Assembly: GCF_013184805.1 (NCBI RefSeq)
Contig: NZ_JAATNG010000001.1
Coordinates: forward strand, 434,001 to 498,000
Direction of reading: 5' to 3'
Source: Pseudoruegeria sp. HB172150
GTDB taxonomy: Bacteria; Pseudomonadota; Alphaproteobacteria; Rhodobacterales; Rhodobacteraceae
Length of the DNA stretch: 64,000 bases
Shown: positions 25,369 through 34,089 of the stretch, piece by piece
Position numbering within the stretch: position 1 is the first letter of the stretch
Layout: every line of letters begins with the position of its first letter
Program-made: the position numbers and the translations under genes
Notes under the pieces: generated by a model
Told to the model about the DNA's origin: nothing
Databases searched by the model: none
Seen by the model: the letters and a program-made list of their open reading frames with translations, nothing else

Positions 25369-26619
25369 TTACAGAAGCGATTCCTCGAATGGAAACTGCG
25401 AGAGCAGTTCGATTCCGGTTTCGGTCACCAGCACCTGCTGTTCCAGCTTGACCCCTTCCTTGCCACCCTCCTCGCCGATGAAGCTTTCAACGCAGAGGGT
25501 CATGCCGGGCAGGATCTCTCCGTCATAGCCGGCGCTGGGAAAATCGCCGTGGTGATAGAGGTAGGGGTACTCGCCGGTCATGCCGCAGCCATGGGCGGAG
25601 AGGTAGTAGCGGTGGGCGTAGTATTTTTCCGGGATGTCCCATGCGGCGTCGGCATAGTCGCGGAACGACATGCCGGGGCGCAGGATGGACATGTTGTGGT
25701 GCACCTGCTCGTAGGCGGTCCGGTAAAGCTCTCTCTGGGTGGCGGTGGGTTTGTCGGGTCCGGAATGGAAGGTGCGCGAGAAATCGGCGTAATAGCCGTG
25801 GCAGCCGACGACATCGGTATCCAGCGCGATCAGTTCGTTTTCGCCGATCACGTTGTCGCCGGTCTCCTGGTACCAGGGGTTGGTTCGGGCGCCGGCGTTC
25901 AGCAGGCGGGTTTCGATGTAGTCGCCGTTCTGCTCGATGACGGACTTGTGCAGGACCGACCAGAGCTGCGCCTCTGTCAGGCCGGGACGGATCGCGGCGC
26001 GGAGCTTGGCGACGCCGACCTCGGTGGCGCGGAGCGAGGCGATGACGCATTTCATCTCTTCCGGCGACTTGATGGCGCGGGCCATTTCAACAGGTTCCTG
26101 CGCGTCCGCCATGCAGAGCCCCTGTTCGGCGAGCGCGATGGCGGTACCGGCGTTCAGGCGTTCGACGCCGACGGTGGCGCCGGGGCCGACCAGTTCCGCG
26201 ATCGTGTCGGCAATGTCGGCGGCCCATGCGCGTTCGCGGTCGGCGATATGGGGGCCGGCAGCGACGAAGCTGGCGGTCCGGGCGGGGCGGACCTCGTCGA
26301 CGGTCTCGAAACCTTCTCCCAGATGCTCGGCGCCGGTGAATTCGTGCAGGATCGCGCGGTCGGCTGTCATCAGCAGGTAGCGCGACGGAGCGTTGCGGGC
26401 CGAGAAGACCTGCATGTTTCGGGTGCCGGTGGCGTAGCGGATGTTGACCGGGTCGGAGAGGATGACGGCGGCGATGCCGCGCTTTGACATCTCGGCGCGG
26501 ACGCGTGACTGGCGGTAGGTGCGCACCGCGACAAGGTCGATTTCTTCGGTGGGCGCGCGGTCGAGCTGTGCGAGTCCCTCCAGGTCGCTGCGCTCTGCGT
26601 GCCAGTCCAGTTCAGTCAT
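25369..26619 (-). CDS. M24-family metallohydrolase, DddP-like
   Basis: A 416-residue pita-bread-fold protein of the M24 (aminopeptidase P/creatinase) superfamily. Predicted metal ligands are D267/D269 in IALDTDVVG, D279 in YADFSR, H343, E378 and E393. Their spacing (10, 64, 35, 15) equals, as I recall them, the ligands of the roseobacter DMSP lyase DddP, and IETRLLNAGARTNPWYQE is DddP-like. However, the position of DddP's proposed catalytic Asp, six residues after the metal His, is Gly349 here. It may therefore be a DddP-clade peptidase or lyase with another substrate. It is divergent from a 2-hydroxyacid dehydrogenase gene. Confidence 0.85.
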   Translation of the reverse strand: MTELDWHAERSDLEGLAQLDRAPTEEIDLVAVRTYRQSRVRAEMSKRGIAAVILSDPVNIRYATGTRNMQVFSARNAPSRYLLMTADRAILHEFTGAEHLGEGFETVDEVRPARTASFVAAGPHIADRERAWAADIADTIAELVGPGATVGVERLNAGTAIALAEQGLCMADAQEPVEMARAIKSPEEMKCVIASLRATEVGVAKLRAAIRPGLTEAQLWSVLHKSVIEQNGDYIETRLLNAGARTNPWYQETGDNVIGENELIALDTDVVGCHGYYADFSRTFHSGPDKPTATQRELYRTAYEQVHHNMSILRPGMSFRDYADAAWDIPEKYYAHRYYLSAHGCGMTGEYPYLYHHGDFPSAGYDGEILPGMTLCVESFIGEEGGKEGVKLEQQVLVTETGIELLSQFPFEESLL

Positions 26620-26681
26620 TTCTTAGCTCCCCTCTTGCCGGCGCATCCTGCAACGGGGCCTTGCCGTCGCGAAAGCGCGAA

Positions 26682-26695
26682 CACGACCGGTCGTG
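26682..26695. promoter_or_regulatory. Perfect 14-bp palindrome in the M24/dehydrogenase divergent region
   Basis: CACGACCGGTCGTG is a perfect palindrome. It sits roughly midway between the divergent starts at 26619 and 26802 and is a plausible regulator operator. No regulator gene is adjacent, so the assignment is by symmetry and position only. Confidence 0.3.
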
Positions 26696-26801
26696 GCGTG
26701 GGGACGACCCCATAGCGCTGTGAATTCTTGCAATACGGGGGGCGTTCGCCGTAGCGAGGAGGGGATGGCGCGATCCGGCGCCTGCGGAGGAAGGTGTGGC
26801 G

Positions 26802-27755
26802 ATGTCGGATATCGGAAAGGTTCTGGTGCTGGAGCAGAGGGCGGAATGGTTCGCGGAGGCGCTGGCGGAGCAGTGTCCGGGCTATCGGTTCCTTCCTGCG
26901 ACCACAGTCGACGCGGCGATGGCGCTGGCGGGCGAGGCGGAGATCCTTGTGGGCTTCGCGCCGGCCATTCCGGCACGGCTGGTTGCGGCGATGCCGAGGC
27001 TGGCGTGGCTGCAGGCCGTGACGACCGGGGTCGACAACCTGCTGACGATGCCGGAACTGGCGCCGGAGGTGGCGCTGACCAACTGCGGCGGCATCCACGG
27101 GCCGCAGATGTCGGAGATGGCGATCCTGATGATGATGGCGCTGCCGCGGCGGTTTCCGGAGATGCTGGAGAACCAGAAGGCGCGGCACTGGGAGCGTTGG
27201 GGCCAGCCGATCCTGGAGGGCAAGACCGTCTGCATCCTGGGGCTGGGTGCGATTGCAGAGGTGCTGGCGGCGCGGTGCAACGCCTTCGGGATGCGGGTGA
27301 CCGGCGTGTCGGACGGACGCAGCGAGGCGCCGGGCGTGTCGAAAGTCTATCGCCGCGCGGCGCTGGAGGAGGCGGCTGCGGAAGCGGATTTTCTGGTGGT
27401 ACTGGTACCCTACACGCCGGAAACCCATCACATTGCCGGTGAACGGGTGTTCAGGGCGATGAAGCGTTCTGCCTATGTGATCAACATCGCGCGGGGGGCT
27501 TGCCTTGACGAGGCGGCGCTGATCGCGGCGCTGGAGGCGGGAGAGATCGCCGGGGCAGGTCTGGACGTGTTCGCGCGCGAGCCGCTGCCGGCGGACGACC
27601 CGATCTGGGCGGCACCGAACACGATTGTGACGCCGCATATCGCCGGGTTCTCGGATATCTACCTAGAACAGACGATGCCGGTGCTGGTGAAGAATTTCGC
27701 GGTTTATGCGGCGGGCGGGACCGCGGCATTGCCGCTGATCCCGCACGGCGGCTGA
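26802..27755 (+). CDS. NAD-dependent D-2-hydroxyacid dehydrogenase
   Basis: A 317-residue protein of the phosphoglycerate/glyoxylate reductase superfamily. The NAD-binding loop reads ILGLGAIAEVLAARC, with the third glycine of GxGxxG replaced. The active-site Arg is in INIARGACLDEAALIAALEA, Glu in DVFAREPLP, and the catalytic His in TPHIAGFSD. It would interconvert a 2-keto acid and a D-2-hydroxy acid. The ATG at 26802 sits about 9 bases after AGGAAGG; a GTG at 26796 is the alternative. Thirty bases separate it from the keto-acid cleavage gene, so they form an operon. Confidence 0.9.
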   Translation: MSDIGKVLVLEQRAEWFAEALAEQCPGYRFLPATTVDAAMALAGEAEILVGFAPAIPARLVAAMPRLAWLQAVTTGVDNLLTMPELAPEVALTNCGGIHGPQMSEMAILMMMALPRRFPEMLENQKARHWERWGQPILEGKTVCILGLGAIAEVLAARCNAFGMRVTGVSDGRSEAPGVSKVYRRAALEEAAAEADFLVVLVPYTPETHHIAGERVFRAMKRSAYVINIARGACLDEAALIAALEAGEIAGAGLDVFAREPLPADDPIWAAPNTIVTPHIAGFSDIYLEQTMPVLVKNFAVYAAGGTAALPLIPHGG

Positions 27756-27785
27756 GGACGGGTTTTCGAGGGAGGAGGGAGAAGG

Positions 27786-28718
27786 ATGGCGAAGCAGCGG
27801 AAGGCGGTGATCACCTGCGCGGTGACCGGCTCGATCCACACGCCGACGATGTCGGAGCATCTGCCGATCACGCAGGACCAGATCGCCGAGCAGGCGATGG
27901 CGGCGGCGGAGGCGGGGGCGGCGATCCTGCATCTGCATACGCGGAAGGACGAGGATGGCCGACCCTCTGTCGCGGTGGAGGATTACGCGACCTTCCTGCC
28001 AAGGGTGAAGCAGGCGACGGGTGCCGTGGTCAACATCACCACCGGGGGCGATCCGCGGCTGCAGATCCGCGAGCGGATCGCGGCGGCGAAGGCCTTTGCG
28101 CCCGAGATGTGCTCTCTGAACATGGGGTCGATGAACTTTGCCTTTCATCCGCTGGCAGCGCGGTACGAGAGCTTCAAATACGACTGGGAGAAGGACTTCA
28201 TCGAGGGGTCGGAGGCGAACATCTTTCGCAACACCTTCGCCGACATCAAGGAGGCGGCGGAAGCGCTGACGCCGCTGGGGGTGAAGTTCGAGCATGAGTG
28301 CTACGATGTCGGACACCTCTACAATCTGAAATTCTGTATGGATATCGGGCTGTTCACGCCGCCGATCTTCCTGCAGTTCGTGTTCGGAATCCTTGGCGGG
28401 ATTGGTCCGGACGTGGACAACCTGCTGTTCATGAAGCGCACCGCCGACCGGCTTTTCGGCGACGATTACCGCTGGTCTGTGCTAGGCGCGGGTGCGGCGC
28501 AGATGCCGATGGCGGCGACGGCGCTGCAACTGGGCGGGAACGTGCGGGTCGGGCTGGAGGATTCGCTTTACATCGCGCGCGGCGAACTGGCGGTGTCGAA
28601 CGCGCAGCAGGTGGAAAAGATCGTGCGGATCATGGGCGAGCTGGGCGTGGAGCCGGCGACGCCCGACGAGGCGCGGGAAATGCTGGGGCTGAAGGGCGGC
28701 GACCGGGTGAACTTCTGA
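27786..28718 (+). CDS. Beta-keto acid cleavage enzyme (BKACE/KCE family)
   Basis: A 310-residue zinc TIM-barrel enzyme. KAVITCAVTGSIHTPTMSEH at the N-terminus and the metal-binding GAAILHLHTRKDEDGRPS are the defining BKACE motifs, with EHECYDVGHLYNL and GLEDSLYIARGELAVSNAQQ further on. The family condenses acetyl-CoA with a beta-keto acid and releases acetoacetate plus a CoA thioester; 3-keto-5-aminohexanoate cleavage in lysine fermentation is the founding case. Substrates vary widely and this one is unknown. It is co-transcribed with the 2-hydroxyacid dehydrogenase. Confidence 0.93.
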   Translation: MAKQRKAVITCAVTGSIHTPTMSEHLPITQDQIAEQAMAAAEAGAAILHLHTRKDEDGRPSVAVEDYATFLPRVKQATGAVVNITTGGDPRLQIRERIAAAKAFAPEMCSLNMGSMNFAFHPLAARYESFKYDWEKDFIEGSEANIFRNTFADIKEAAEALTPLGVKFEHECYDVGHLYNLKFCMDIGLFTPPIFLQFVFGILGGIGPDVDNLLFMKRTADRLFGDDYRWSVLGAGAAQMPMAATALQLGGNVRVGLEDSLYIARGELAVSNAQQVEKIVRIMGELGVEPATPDEAREMLGLKGGDRVNF

Positions 28719-28722
28719 CGGG

Positions 28723-29346
28723 TCAGCCCGGGGCGCAGGGCATGCCAGCCGCACCCCATGCCTTGAAGTCGTCGAGGTGGCTCTGCACGTCGTAGGGCGC
28801 GGGTTCGCGGCCCGCGCCGGGGGCGAAGCCCCATGCGATGAAGCCGTTTTCCGAGACATCGTGGGTGATGTGTTCCACCAGCCCTTCGAGGTCGCGGCCG
28901 CCGTTGCGGTCGGGATCGGCGAGCTGGGCACAGATCTCTGCCGAGGTCTTGCCGGTCCACTGGAACTCCAGCGGCGCAAGCTGCCAGTCGAGGCCGGCAT
29001 GGGGCGGGGCGTGGGGGATGGAGTTGGGCAGGTCGGTGGTCAGGTGGCAACTGGAGCAGGGCAGGTATTCGGCGCCGATGCGGCTGTCGCCGCCGTGGAT
29101 GTTCATGCCGTGATCGCGGGCCTGGCCGCTGGCGGTGGCGGTCCAGAGGGGGATGTTGTCCTCTCCCACGTGGCAGTTCGAGCAGCGTGGATGCGACAGG
29201 ACCTCGTGGATGCGGTCCCAGGCTGCGAGACCATCCTGCTCGGAAACCGAGCCTTCGGGGAGAAGCGTGTCGTCGAGCTGGGTTTCGGCGGCCAGCGCGA
29301 GGGTTGCCGGGACGGTCAGGGCGAGGGCGATGAGGGTGCGGCGCAT
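28723..29346 (-). CDS. Periplasmic diheme c-type cytochrome
   Basis: A 207-residue exported cytochrome. The signal peptide is MRRTLIALALTVPATLALAA. Heme motifs are CSNCH at 55-59 and CSSCH at 97-101. The start at MRRTL is chosen because it opens the signal; a longer frame runs back into the neighbouring gene. It lies 10 bases downstream of the molybdenum hydroxylase large subunit. It should therefore accept its electrons in the periplasm and pass them to the respiratory chain, as in other isoquinoline/aldehyde oxidoreductase clusters. Confidence 0.88.
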   Translation of the reverse strand: MRRTLIALALTVPATLALAAETQLDDTLLPEGSVSEQDGLAAWDRIHEVLSHPRCSNCHVGEDNIPLWTATASGQARDHGMNIHGGDSRIGAEYLPCSSCHLTTDLPNSIPHAPPHAGLDWQLAPLEFQWTGKTSAEICAQLADPDRNGGRDLEGLVEHITHDVSENGFIAWGFAPGAGREPAPYDVQSHLDDFKAWGAAGMPCAPG

Positions 29347-29356
29347 GGCTGTGTCC

Positions 29357-31591
29357 TCAGGCGAAGTCGATGTGGTGGTGCATCGGCATTTCGCGGATGC
29401 GCTGGCCGGTGGCGGCATAGATCGCGTTGGCGAGGGCCGGGGCGGCGGGCGGAACCGGCGGTTCGCCGATGCCGTGGACACGGTCGGACAGTTCGATGCC
29501 GCGCACCTCGATATTCGGGCACTGGTAGAGGCGCATGCCCTCGTGGGCGTGGAAGTTGGTCTGCTGCGCGACGCCGCCGGAATAGGTGATCTCGCAGTTC
29601 ATCGCGTGGCCGAGACCCCAGACGACGCCGCCCTGAACGTGGTTCTCGAAATTCACCGGGTCGATGACGGTGCCGACCTCTGCCGCGGCCCAGACGTTGA
29701 GGATGCGGATGCCGCGTTCGGTGTTTTCGACCTCGATCGCCTCGGCGGTCATGGTGCCGAAGCTTTCGACGAGTGCGACGCCAAGGCCGCGATTCTCTCC
29801 CGGGTCGCGGCCCCAGCCGGACATCTCGCCGACAGCTTCCAGAACGGCGGCGGCGCGGGGGGTGTCTGCGAGGCGCAGGCGTTCTTCCAAGGGGTCGGCG
29901 CCGGCGGCGTGGATCAGTTCGTCGAGGAAACTTTCACCGAAGAAGGCGGCAGTGACGGCGCCAACGGAGCGCCAGGAGGAGACTGGGGCGAGTTCCGGAA
30001 CGGCATAGGCGCGGACCCGGTAATTCGGCAGCATATAGGGCGCGTTCCAGACGCCGGAAACGATCTGGCCGTCGGGGCCGGGCATCGACAAGCCGAGGCG
30101 GGAGAATTGCGACCGGGCGGCGGAGGTCGTGGCGATCTGGATGTCCATCGACTCGATCCGGCCGTTCAGGACGGTGCCTTTCCCGCGCGCCATGCCGATC
30201 TGGCGGGGGAAGTCGTGGGCGAAATCCTCTTCGCGGGAGAAGGTCAGCTTGACGGGGGTGCCGCGCATCTGGTTGGCGATCTCGGCGGCGAGTTTGAGGT
30301 TCTCGAATTCCAGCCGGTGGCCGAAGCTGCCGCCGCCGAACTGGTTGTAGAAGATCACCTGTTCGGCGTCGTGGCCGGTGACACCGCCGACGATCTGCTG
30401 GACGAAGCGCGGAAACTGGTGGGCGGACCAGACCTCGACCGCATCGTCGGTGACGCGGATTATGGCGTTGATCGGTTCCAGCGGCTGGTGCGCGGCGTAT
30501 CCGGCGCGGTATTCGGCCATGATCGGCTGCGCGGCGGCGGTGGCTTCGACGTCGCCGTCGTTGCGCCATTCGCGGTCGAGCCGGTCCTCGGTGAAGGAGG
30601 CGGCGACCTCTTTCCAGTGATCTTCCTGTTCGGGCGGGTAGGGGCCGGTGCCCCAGTCGACGGTGACGGCGTCGGCGGCCTGCTGCGCGCGCCACGTGTT
30701 GTCGGCGATGACGGCGATGCCGTTGGTGACCGGCACGATGTCCTTCACGCCGCGCATGGCGCGGGCTTCGATGTCGTCATAGCCGTTGAGCGGGCCGCGG
30801 TTGGGGTTCACGCGGGGGGCGGCATAGACCATGCCGTCGATGGTGAGGTCGATGCCGAAGGTCTGGGTGCCGGTGGATTTGGCGACCATGTCGATGCGCG
30901 GCATCGACTGGCCGATCAGCCGCCATTGCGACGGGTCGCGCAGGGGCACGCCGGTGACGGGCTCGATGGTGGCGGCGCGGTCGGCGAGGGCGGTGTAGGG
31001 GATCGCTGTGCCGTCGGGCAGGATGACGTGACCGGATTTCGTGGTCAGGTCTGCGGCTGGGATGCCGTGTTCCGCGCTGGCGGCGGCCTTCAGCGTTTCG
31101 CGGGCGGTGGCGCCAGCCTCGCGCAGCTTCACGTAGCTGTCGGGGATCGAGCTGGAGCCGCCGGTGCCCTGGAAACCGAGGATCTTGAAAACGCCGCCGA
31201 GGAAGGAGCGCGTGGCTTCGGCGACGAGGCCGTCATCGTCGGAGCGGAAGGGGGCGCCCTCGACCGCCATGGCGGTGTTCCAGTAGGCGGGCGAGGGCGG
31301 GCCGAAGGAGGTTTCGAACTGGCCGAGATCGAGGTCCATTTCCTCGGCGATCAGGGCGGCCTGGGCGTGGACGACGCCCTGCCCGATATCGGCGTGGGGG
31401 GTGATCAGGGTGATCTTTTCCGGCGTGATCCGGACCCACGGGTTGAAGGTGACCTCGTCGCTGCCGAGGTCGCGGGAGAGCGGGTTTTCCGGGTCGCGGC
31501 TCACCATGTAGACGCCAAAGGCGACTCCACCGGCAATGGCGGCGGAGCCGATCAGGAAGGTGCGGCGGGCGATCTTTCCGGCGCGGGACAT
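29357..31591 (-). CDS. Molybdopterin-binding large subunit, IorB/aldehyde dehydrogenase type
   Basis: A 744-residue xanthine-oxidase-family molybdenum hydroxylase. It begins with a twin-arginine signal (KIARRTFLIGSAAIAGGVAF), so it is folded in the cytosol and exported. Cofactor regions include HADIGQGVVHAQAALIAEE, FGGGSFGHRLEFENLKLAAE and, near the C-terminus, VHGIGEPPVPPAAPALANAI with the conserved catalytic Glu of GxGE. It hydroxylates N-heterocycles or oxidises aldehydes with water as oxygen donor. It works with the [2Fe-2S] subunit 3 bases upstream and the diheme cytochrome downstream. The substrate is unknown. Confidence 0.93.
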   Translation of the reverse strand: MSRAGKIARRTFLIGSAAIAGGVAFGVYMVSRDPENPLSRDLGSDEVTFNPWVRITPEKITLITPHADIGQGVVHAQAALIAEEMDLDLGQFETSFGPPSPAYWNTAMAVEGAPFRSDDDGLVAEATRSFLGGVFKILGFQGTGGSSSIPDSYVKLREAGATARETLKAAASAEHGIPAADLTTKSGHVILPDGTAIPYTALADRAATIEPVTGVPLRDPSQWRLIGQSMPRIDMVAKSTGTQTFGIDLTIDGMVYAAPRVNPNRGPLNGYDDIEARAMRGVKDIVPVTNGIAVIADNTWRAQQAADAVTVDWGTGPYPPEQEDHWKEVAASFTEDRLDREWRNDGDVEATAAAQPIMAEYRAGYAAHQPLEPINAIIRVTDDAVEVWSAHQFPRFVQQIVGGVTGHDAEQVIFYNQFGGGSFGHRLEFENLKLAAEIANQMRGTPVKLTFSREEDFAHDFPRQIGMARGKGTVLNGRIESMDIQIATTSAARSQFSRLGLSMPGPDGQIVSGVWNAPYMLPNYRVRAYAVPELAPVSSWRSVGAVTAAFFGESFLDELIHAAGADPLEERLRLADTPRAAAVLEAVGEMSGWGRDPGENRGLGVALVESFGTMTAEAIEVENTERGIRILNVWAAAEVGTVIDPVNFENHVQGGVVWGLGHAMNCEITYSGGVAQQTNFHAHEGMRLYQCPNIEVRGIELSDRVHGIGEPPVPPAAPALANAIYAATGQRIREMPMHHHIDFA

Positions 31592-31594
31592 CGG

Positions 31595-32056
31595 CTATGC
31601 CTCCTGCATCTTCTGCGCGGCGGCCTTCACCGCGGCGCGGATCCGGGGGTAGGTGCCACACCGGCAGAGGTTGCCGGACATGACACGGTCGATCTCTTCG
31701 TCGGTGGGGGCGGAATTGGTTTCCAGCAGCCACGCCGCCTGCATGATCTGGCCGGACTGGCAGTAGCCACATTGCGCTACCTGTGTCTCGATCCAGGCCT
31801 GCTGCACCGGATGCGGCGCGTCGGGCGTGCCGAGCCCTTCGATGGTGACGATCTCGGCACCGTCGGCATAGGCGGCGGGCACCTGGCAGGATCGGACCGC
31901 CTCGCCATCGAGATGGACGGTGCAGGCGCCGCATTGGGCGATGCCGCAGCCGTACTTGGTGCCGGTGTAGCCCAGTTCATCCCGCAGGACCCACAGGAGG
32001 GGCATGTCGTCCTCGACATCGACTTCGTGCTGCTGCCCGTTCACAGTCAGTTTCAT
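31595..32056 (-). CDS. [2Fe-2S] small subunit of molybdenum hydroxylase, IorA type
   Basis: A 153-residue protein with two [2Fe-2S] clusters. The plant-ferredoxin-type one is bound by [17 protein letters not shown] and the following SC. The second is bound by [12 protein letters not shown] and [14 protein letters not shown]. It transfers electrons from the molybdenum centre to the cytochrome. It has no signal, so it is exported with the Tat-bearing large subunit. The start [12 protein letters not shown] is chosen over a longer frame because of homology with the family N-terminus. It is the first gene of the three-gene operon. Confidence 0.94.
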   Translation of the reverse strand: MKLTVNGQQHEVDVEDDMPLLWVLRDELGYTGTKYGCGIAQCGACTVHLDGEAVRSCQVPAAYADGAEIVTIEGLGTPDAPHPVQQAWIETQVAQCGYCQSGQIMQAAWLLETNSAPTDEEIDRVMSGNLCRCGTYPRIRAAVKAAAQKMQEA

Positions 32057-32219
32057 CGTTACGCTCCCTAGGTTCACGCCGGGACTGTCTGTGCCTATGG
32101 TATCACCGCAATCGGTACGCCCCATTCACAATCTGTGCCAAAAGACTATCGGATCGCGCCAAGTAGAGCGCGGATGGTTTCAGCGGGCGGCGAGTGCTGG
32201 AAGAGTGGTGCCGTGGCAG

Positions 32220-33245
32220 GTGCGGAGCTTGGGTTTGACGAAGAGTGACCGATATCCCCTGGCGCTGGCGGTGGAGCGGGCGTCGATGATTCTGGGGCTG
32301 GATGCGGCGATGCTGCTGAAGCGGGCCGGGTTGCCGCCGGATTTCGTGGAGAACGAAAAGCGCGGCGCCACGGGGGCGCAGGTGGTGGCGTTGTGGGAGG
32401 CGGTGGACGAGGCCTGCGACATGTCGAGCCAGGTTTTGCACCTGGCGACGACAATGGCGCATGCACCGTTTACTCCGGCGATGCTGGCGTTTTCGTGCAG
32501 CCGCGATATCCAGACAGGGATCGGGCGTCTGGCGCTGTTCAAGCCGTTGCTTGGTCCGGCGCGCCTGCATCACAGGGCCGGGGCGGAGCGTTTCGAGATC
32601 TCGGTGCGGATGGCGGAGCCGGGCCTGAGGATGCCGGGCTGGATGGCGGTGTTCGAGGTGGTGTTCCTGCTGGAGAGCTGCCGGTCCTTCACGGCGCGGA
32701 AGGTCGCGCCGCTGGAGGTGCGGCTGCCGTCGAATGCGGAGGTTTCCGACGAAGTGCGCGATTTCCTTGGCGCGGAAATTGTGCCCGCGCCGCATCCCGG
32801 TCTGGTGCTGGCGCGGGAGGATGCGCGGCGGCCGCTGATCACCGAGAACTCCTCTCTTTGGACCGACGCGGAGCGGCATCTGCGGCGCAAGCTAGCGGAG
32901 CGCGACAACTTCGACCTGATGAGCGTGCGGGTGCGGCGGGCGCTGATGGACATGCTGCCGGCGGGGGAGACCACGATTGAAGAACTGTGCAAGCGGCTGC
33001 ACCTGACGCGGCGCACGGTGCAGCGGCACCTGCAGGCGGAAGGGCACAGCTACCAGGCGATTCTGGCCGAGACGCGGGCGGAGCTGGCGATGAGCTACCT
33101 GACCGAGGAGCAACTGAGCGTGGAGGAAACCTCTTACCTGCTCGGGTATCGCGAGCCGAATTCCTTCTTTCGCGCGTTCCAGGGCTGGACCGGCAGCACG
33201 CCGGCGGCGGTGCGGCGGGCCGCGAATACGGATGACGCCGCCTGA
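32220..33245 (+). CDS. AraC-family regulator of the molybdenum hydroxylase operon
   Basis: A 341-residue regulator. Residues 10-190 form an arabinose-binding-like ligand domain (Arabinose_bd/OruR type), and the last 100 hold two AraC helix-turn-helices. The first is TIEELCKRLHLTRRTVQRHL, the second ETSYLLGYREPNSFFRAFQG. It is divergent from iorA and probably activates it in response to the substrate. The start is uncertain: GTG at 32220, or TTG at 32235 with GGAG 7 bases upstream. A longer frame from 32004 overlaps iorA and is rejected. Confidence 0.88.
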   Translation: MRSLGLTKSDRYPLALAVERASMILGLDAAMLLKRAGLPPDFVENEKRGATGAQVVALWEAVDEACDMSSQVLHLATTMAHAPFTPAMLAFSCSRDIQTGIGRLALFKPLLGPARLHHRAGAERFEISVRMAEPGLRMPGWMAVFEVVFLLESCRSFTARKVAPLEVRLPSNAEVSDEVRDFLGAEIVPAPHPGLVLAREDARRPLITENSSLWTDAERHLRRKLAERDNFDLMSVRVRRALMDMLPAGETTIEELCKRLHLTRRTVQRHLQAEGHSYQAILAETRAELAMSYLTEEQLSVEETSYLLGYREPNSFFRAFQGWTGSTPAAVRRAANTDDAA

Positions 33246-33310
33246 TCGCCGTTTTCCCTGTTTCCATCCGGGAGGTGGGCCGGTAGGCAGGAAGGGAGGG
33301 AGGGCGCGGC

Positions 33311-34075
33311 TTGCGGCTACTGGTGTTCACCGATCTGGACGGCACGTTGCTGGATCACGCGACCTATTCCTATGCGGCGGCGCGGCCCGCGCTGACCGCG
33401 CTGCGCGATAACGGTGTTCCGCTGGTGCTGGCGAGCAGCAAGACCGGTGCGGAGATTCGCCTTTTGCATCAGGAGCTTGAGCTTGGGGATGCGCCGGCCA
33501 TCGTAGAGAACGGCGCCGGGATCTACTGGCCCGCGAAGGGTGCGGAGGATGATCCGGCGGATTACCGGCGCATCCGCGAGGCGCTTGCCGGGATGCCGGA
33601 GGCGGAGGGCTATCGCGGCTTTGGCGATATGAGCGACGCGGAGGTTTCCGAGGTGACGGGGTTGCCCGTGAAACAGGCCGCGCTGGCGCGGCAGAGGTGC
33701 CATTCGGAGCCGGGGCTGTGGCACGGAACCGATGATGCGCGGCAGGCGTTCCTGTCGGCGCTGGAGGCGAGAGGCATCGCGGCGCGCAGCGGCGGGCGGT
33801 TCCTGACGCTGTCTTTCGGGCGGACCAAGGCGGATGCGATGGGCGAGGTGACGGAACGGCTGGGCGCGGAGCGGACCATCGCACTGGGCGATGCGCCGAA
33901 CGACGCCGAAATGCTGGCACTGGCCGATTTCGGCGTCATCGTGCGCAACGATCACGCACCGCCGATGGACCTGCCCGAAGAGGCGGCAGGGCGCATAAGC
34001 CGCACCGATCTTCCCGGCCCGGCGGGTTGGAACAAAGCGGTTCTGCGGCTACTTGAAGAGACGGGCATGAACTAG
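33311..34075 (+). CDS. HAD-IIB phosphatase, mannosyl/glucosyl-3-phosphoglycerate phosphatase type
   Basis: A 254-residue haloacid-dehalogenase phosphatase. Motif I is FTDLDGTLLD at residues 6-15, motif II includes LVLASSKTGAEI, and motif IV is ALGDAPNDAEMLALADFGVI. The pattern IVENGAGIYWP fits the MpgP/YedP subgroup. It would remove the phosphate from glucosyl- or mannosyl-3-phosphoglycerate. The start is TTG after an unusually strong GGGAGGGAGGG. The following gene encodes the matching synthase and starts 14 bases after this stop, so together they form a two-step compatible-solute pathway. Confidence 0.88.
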   Translation: MRLLVFTDLDGTLLDHATYSYAAARPALTALRDNGVPLVLASSKTGAEIRLLHQELELGDAPAIVENGAGIYWPAKGAEDDPADYRRIREALAGMPEAEGYRGFGDMSDAEVSEVTGLPVKQAALARQRCHSEPGLWHGTDDARQAFLSALEARGIAARSGGRFLTLSFGRTKADAMGEVTERLGAERTIALGDAPNDAEMLALADFGVIVRNDHAPPMDLPEEAAGRISRTDLPGPAGWNKAVLRLLEETGMN

Positions 34076-34089
34076 GGGCGGATGAGCGG

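Noticed and set aside
29135-32071. 978-residue open frame on the plus strand opposite the molybdenum hydroxylase
   Set aside because: It is antisense to a clearly conserved enzyme and reads as Gly/Asp/Val-rich nonsense. Such frames arise from the GC-rich third positions of the real gene.
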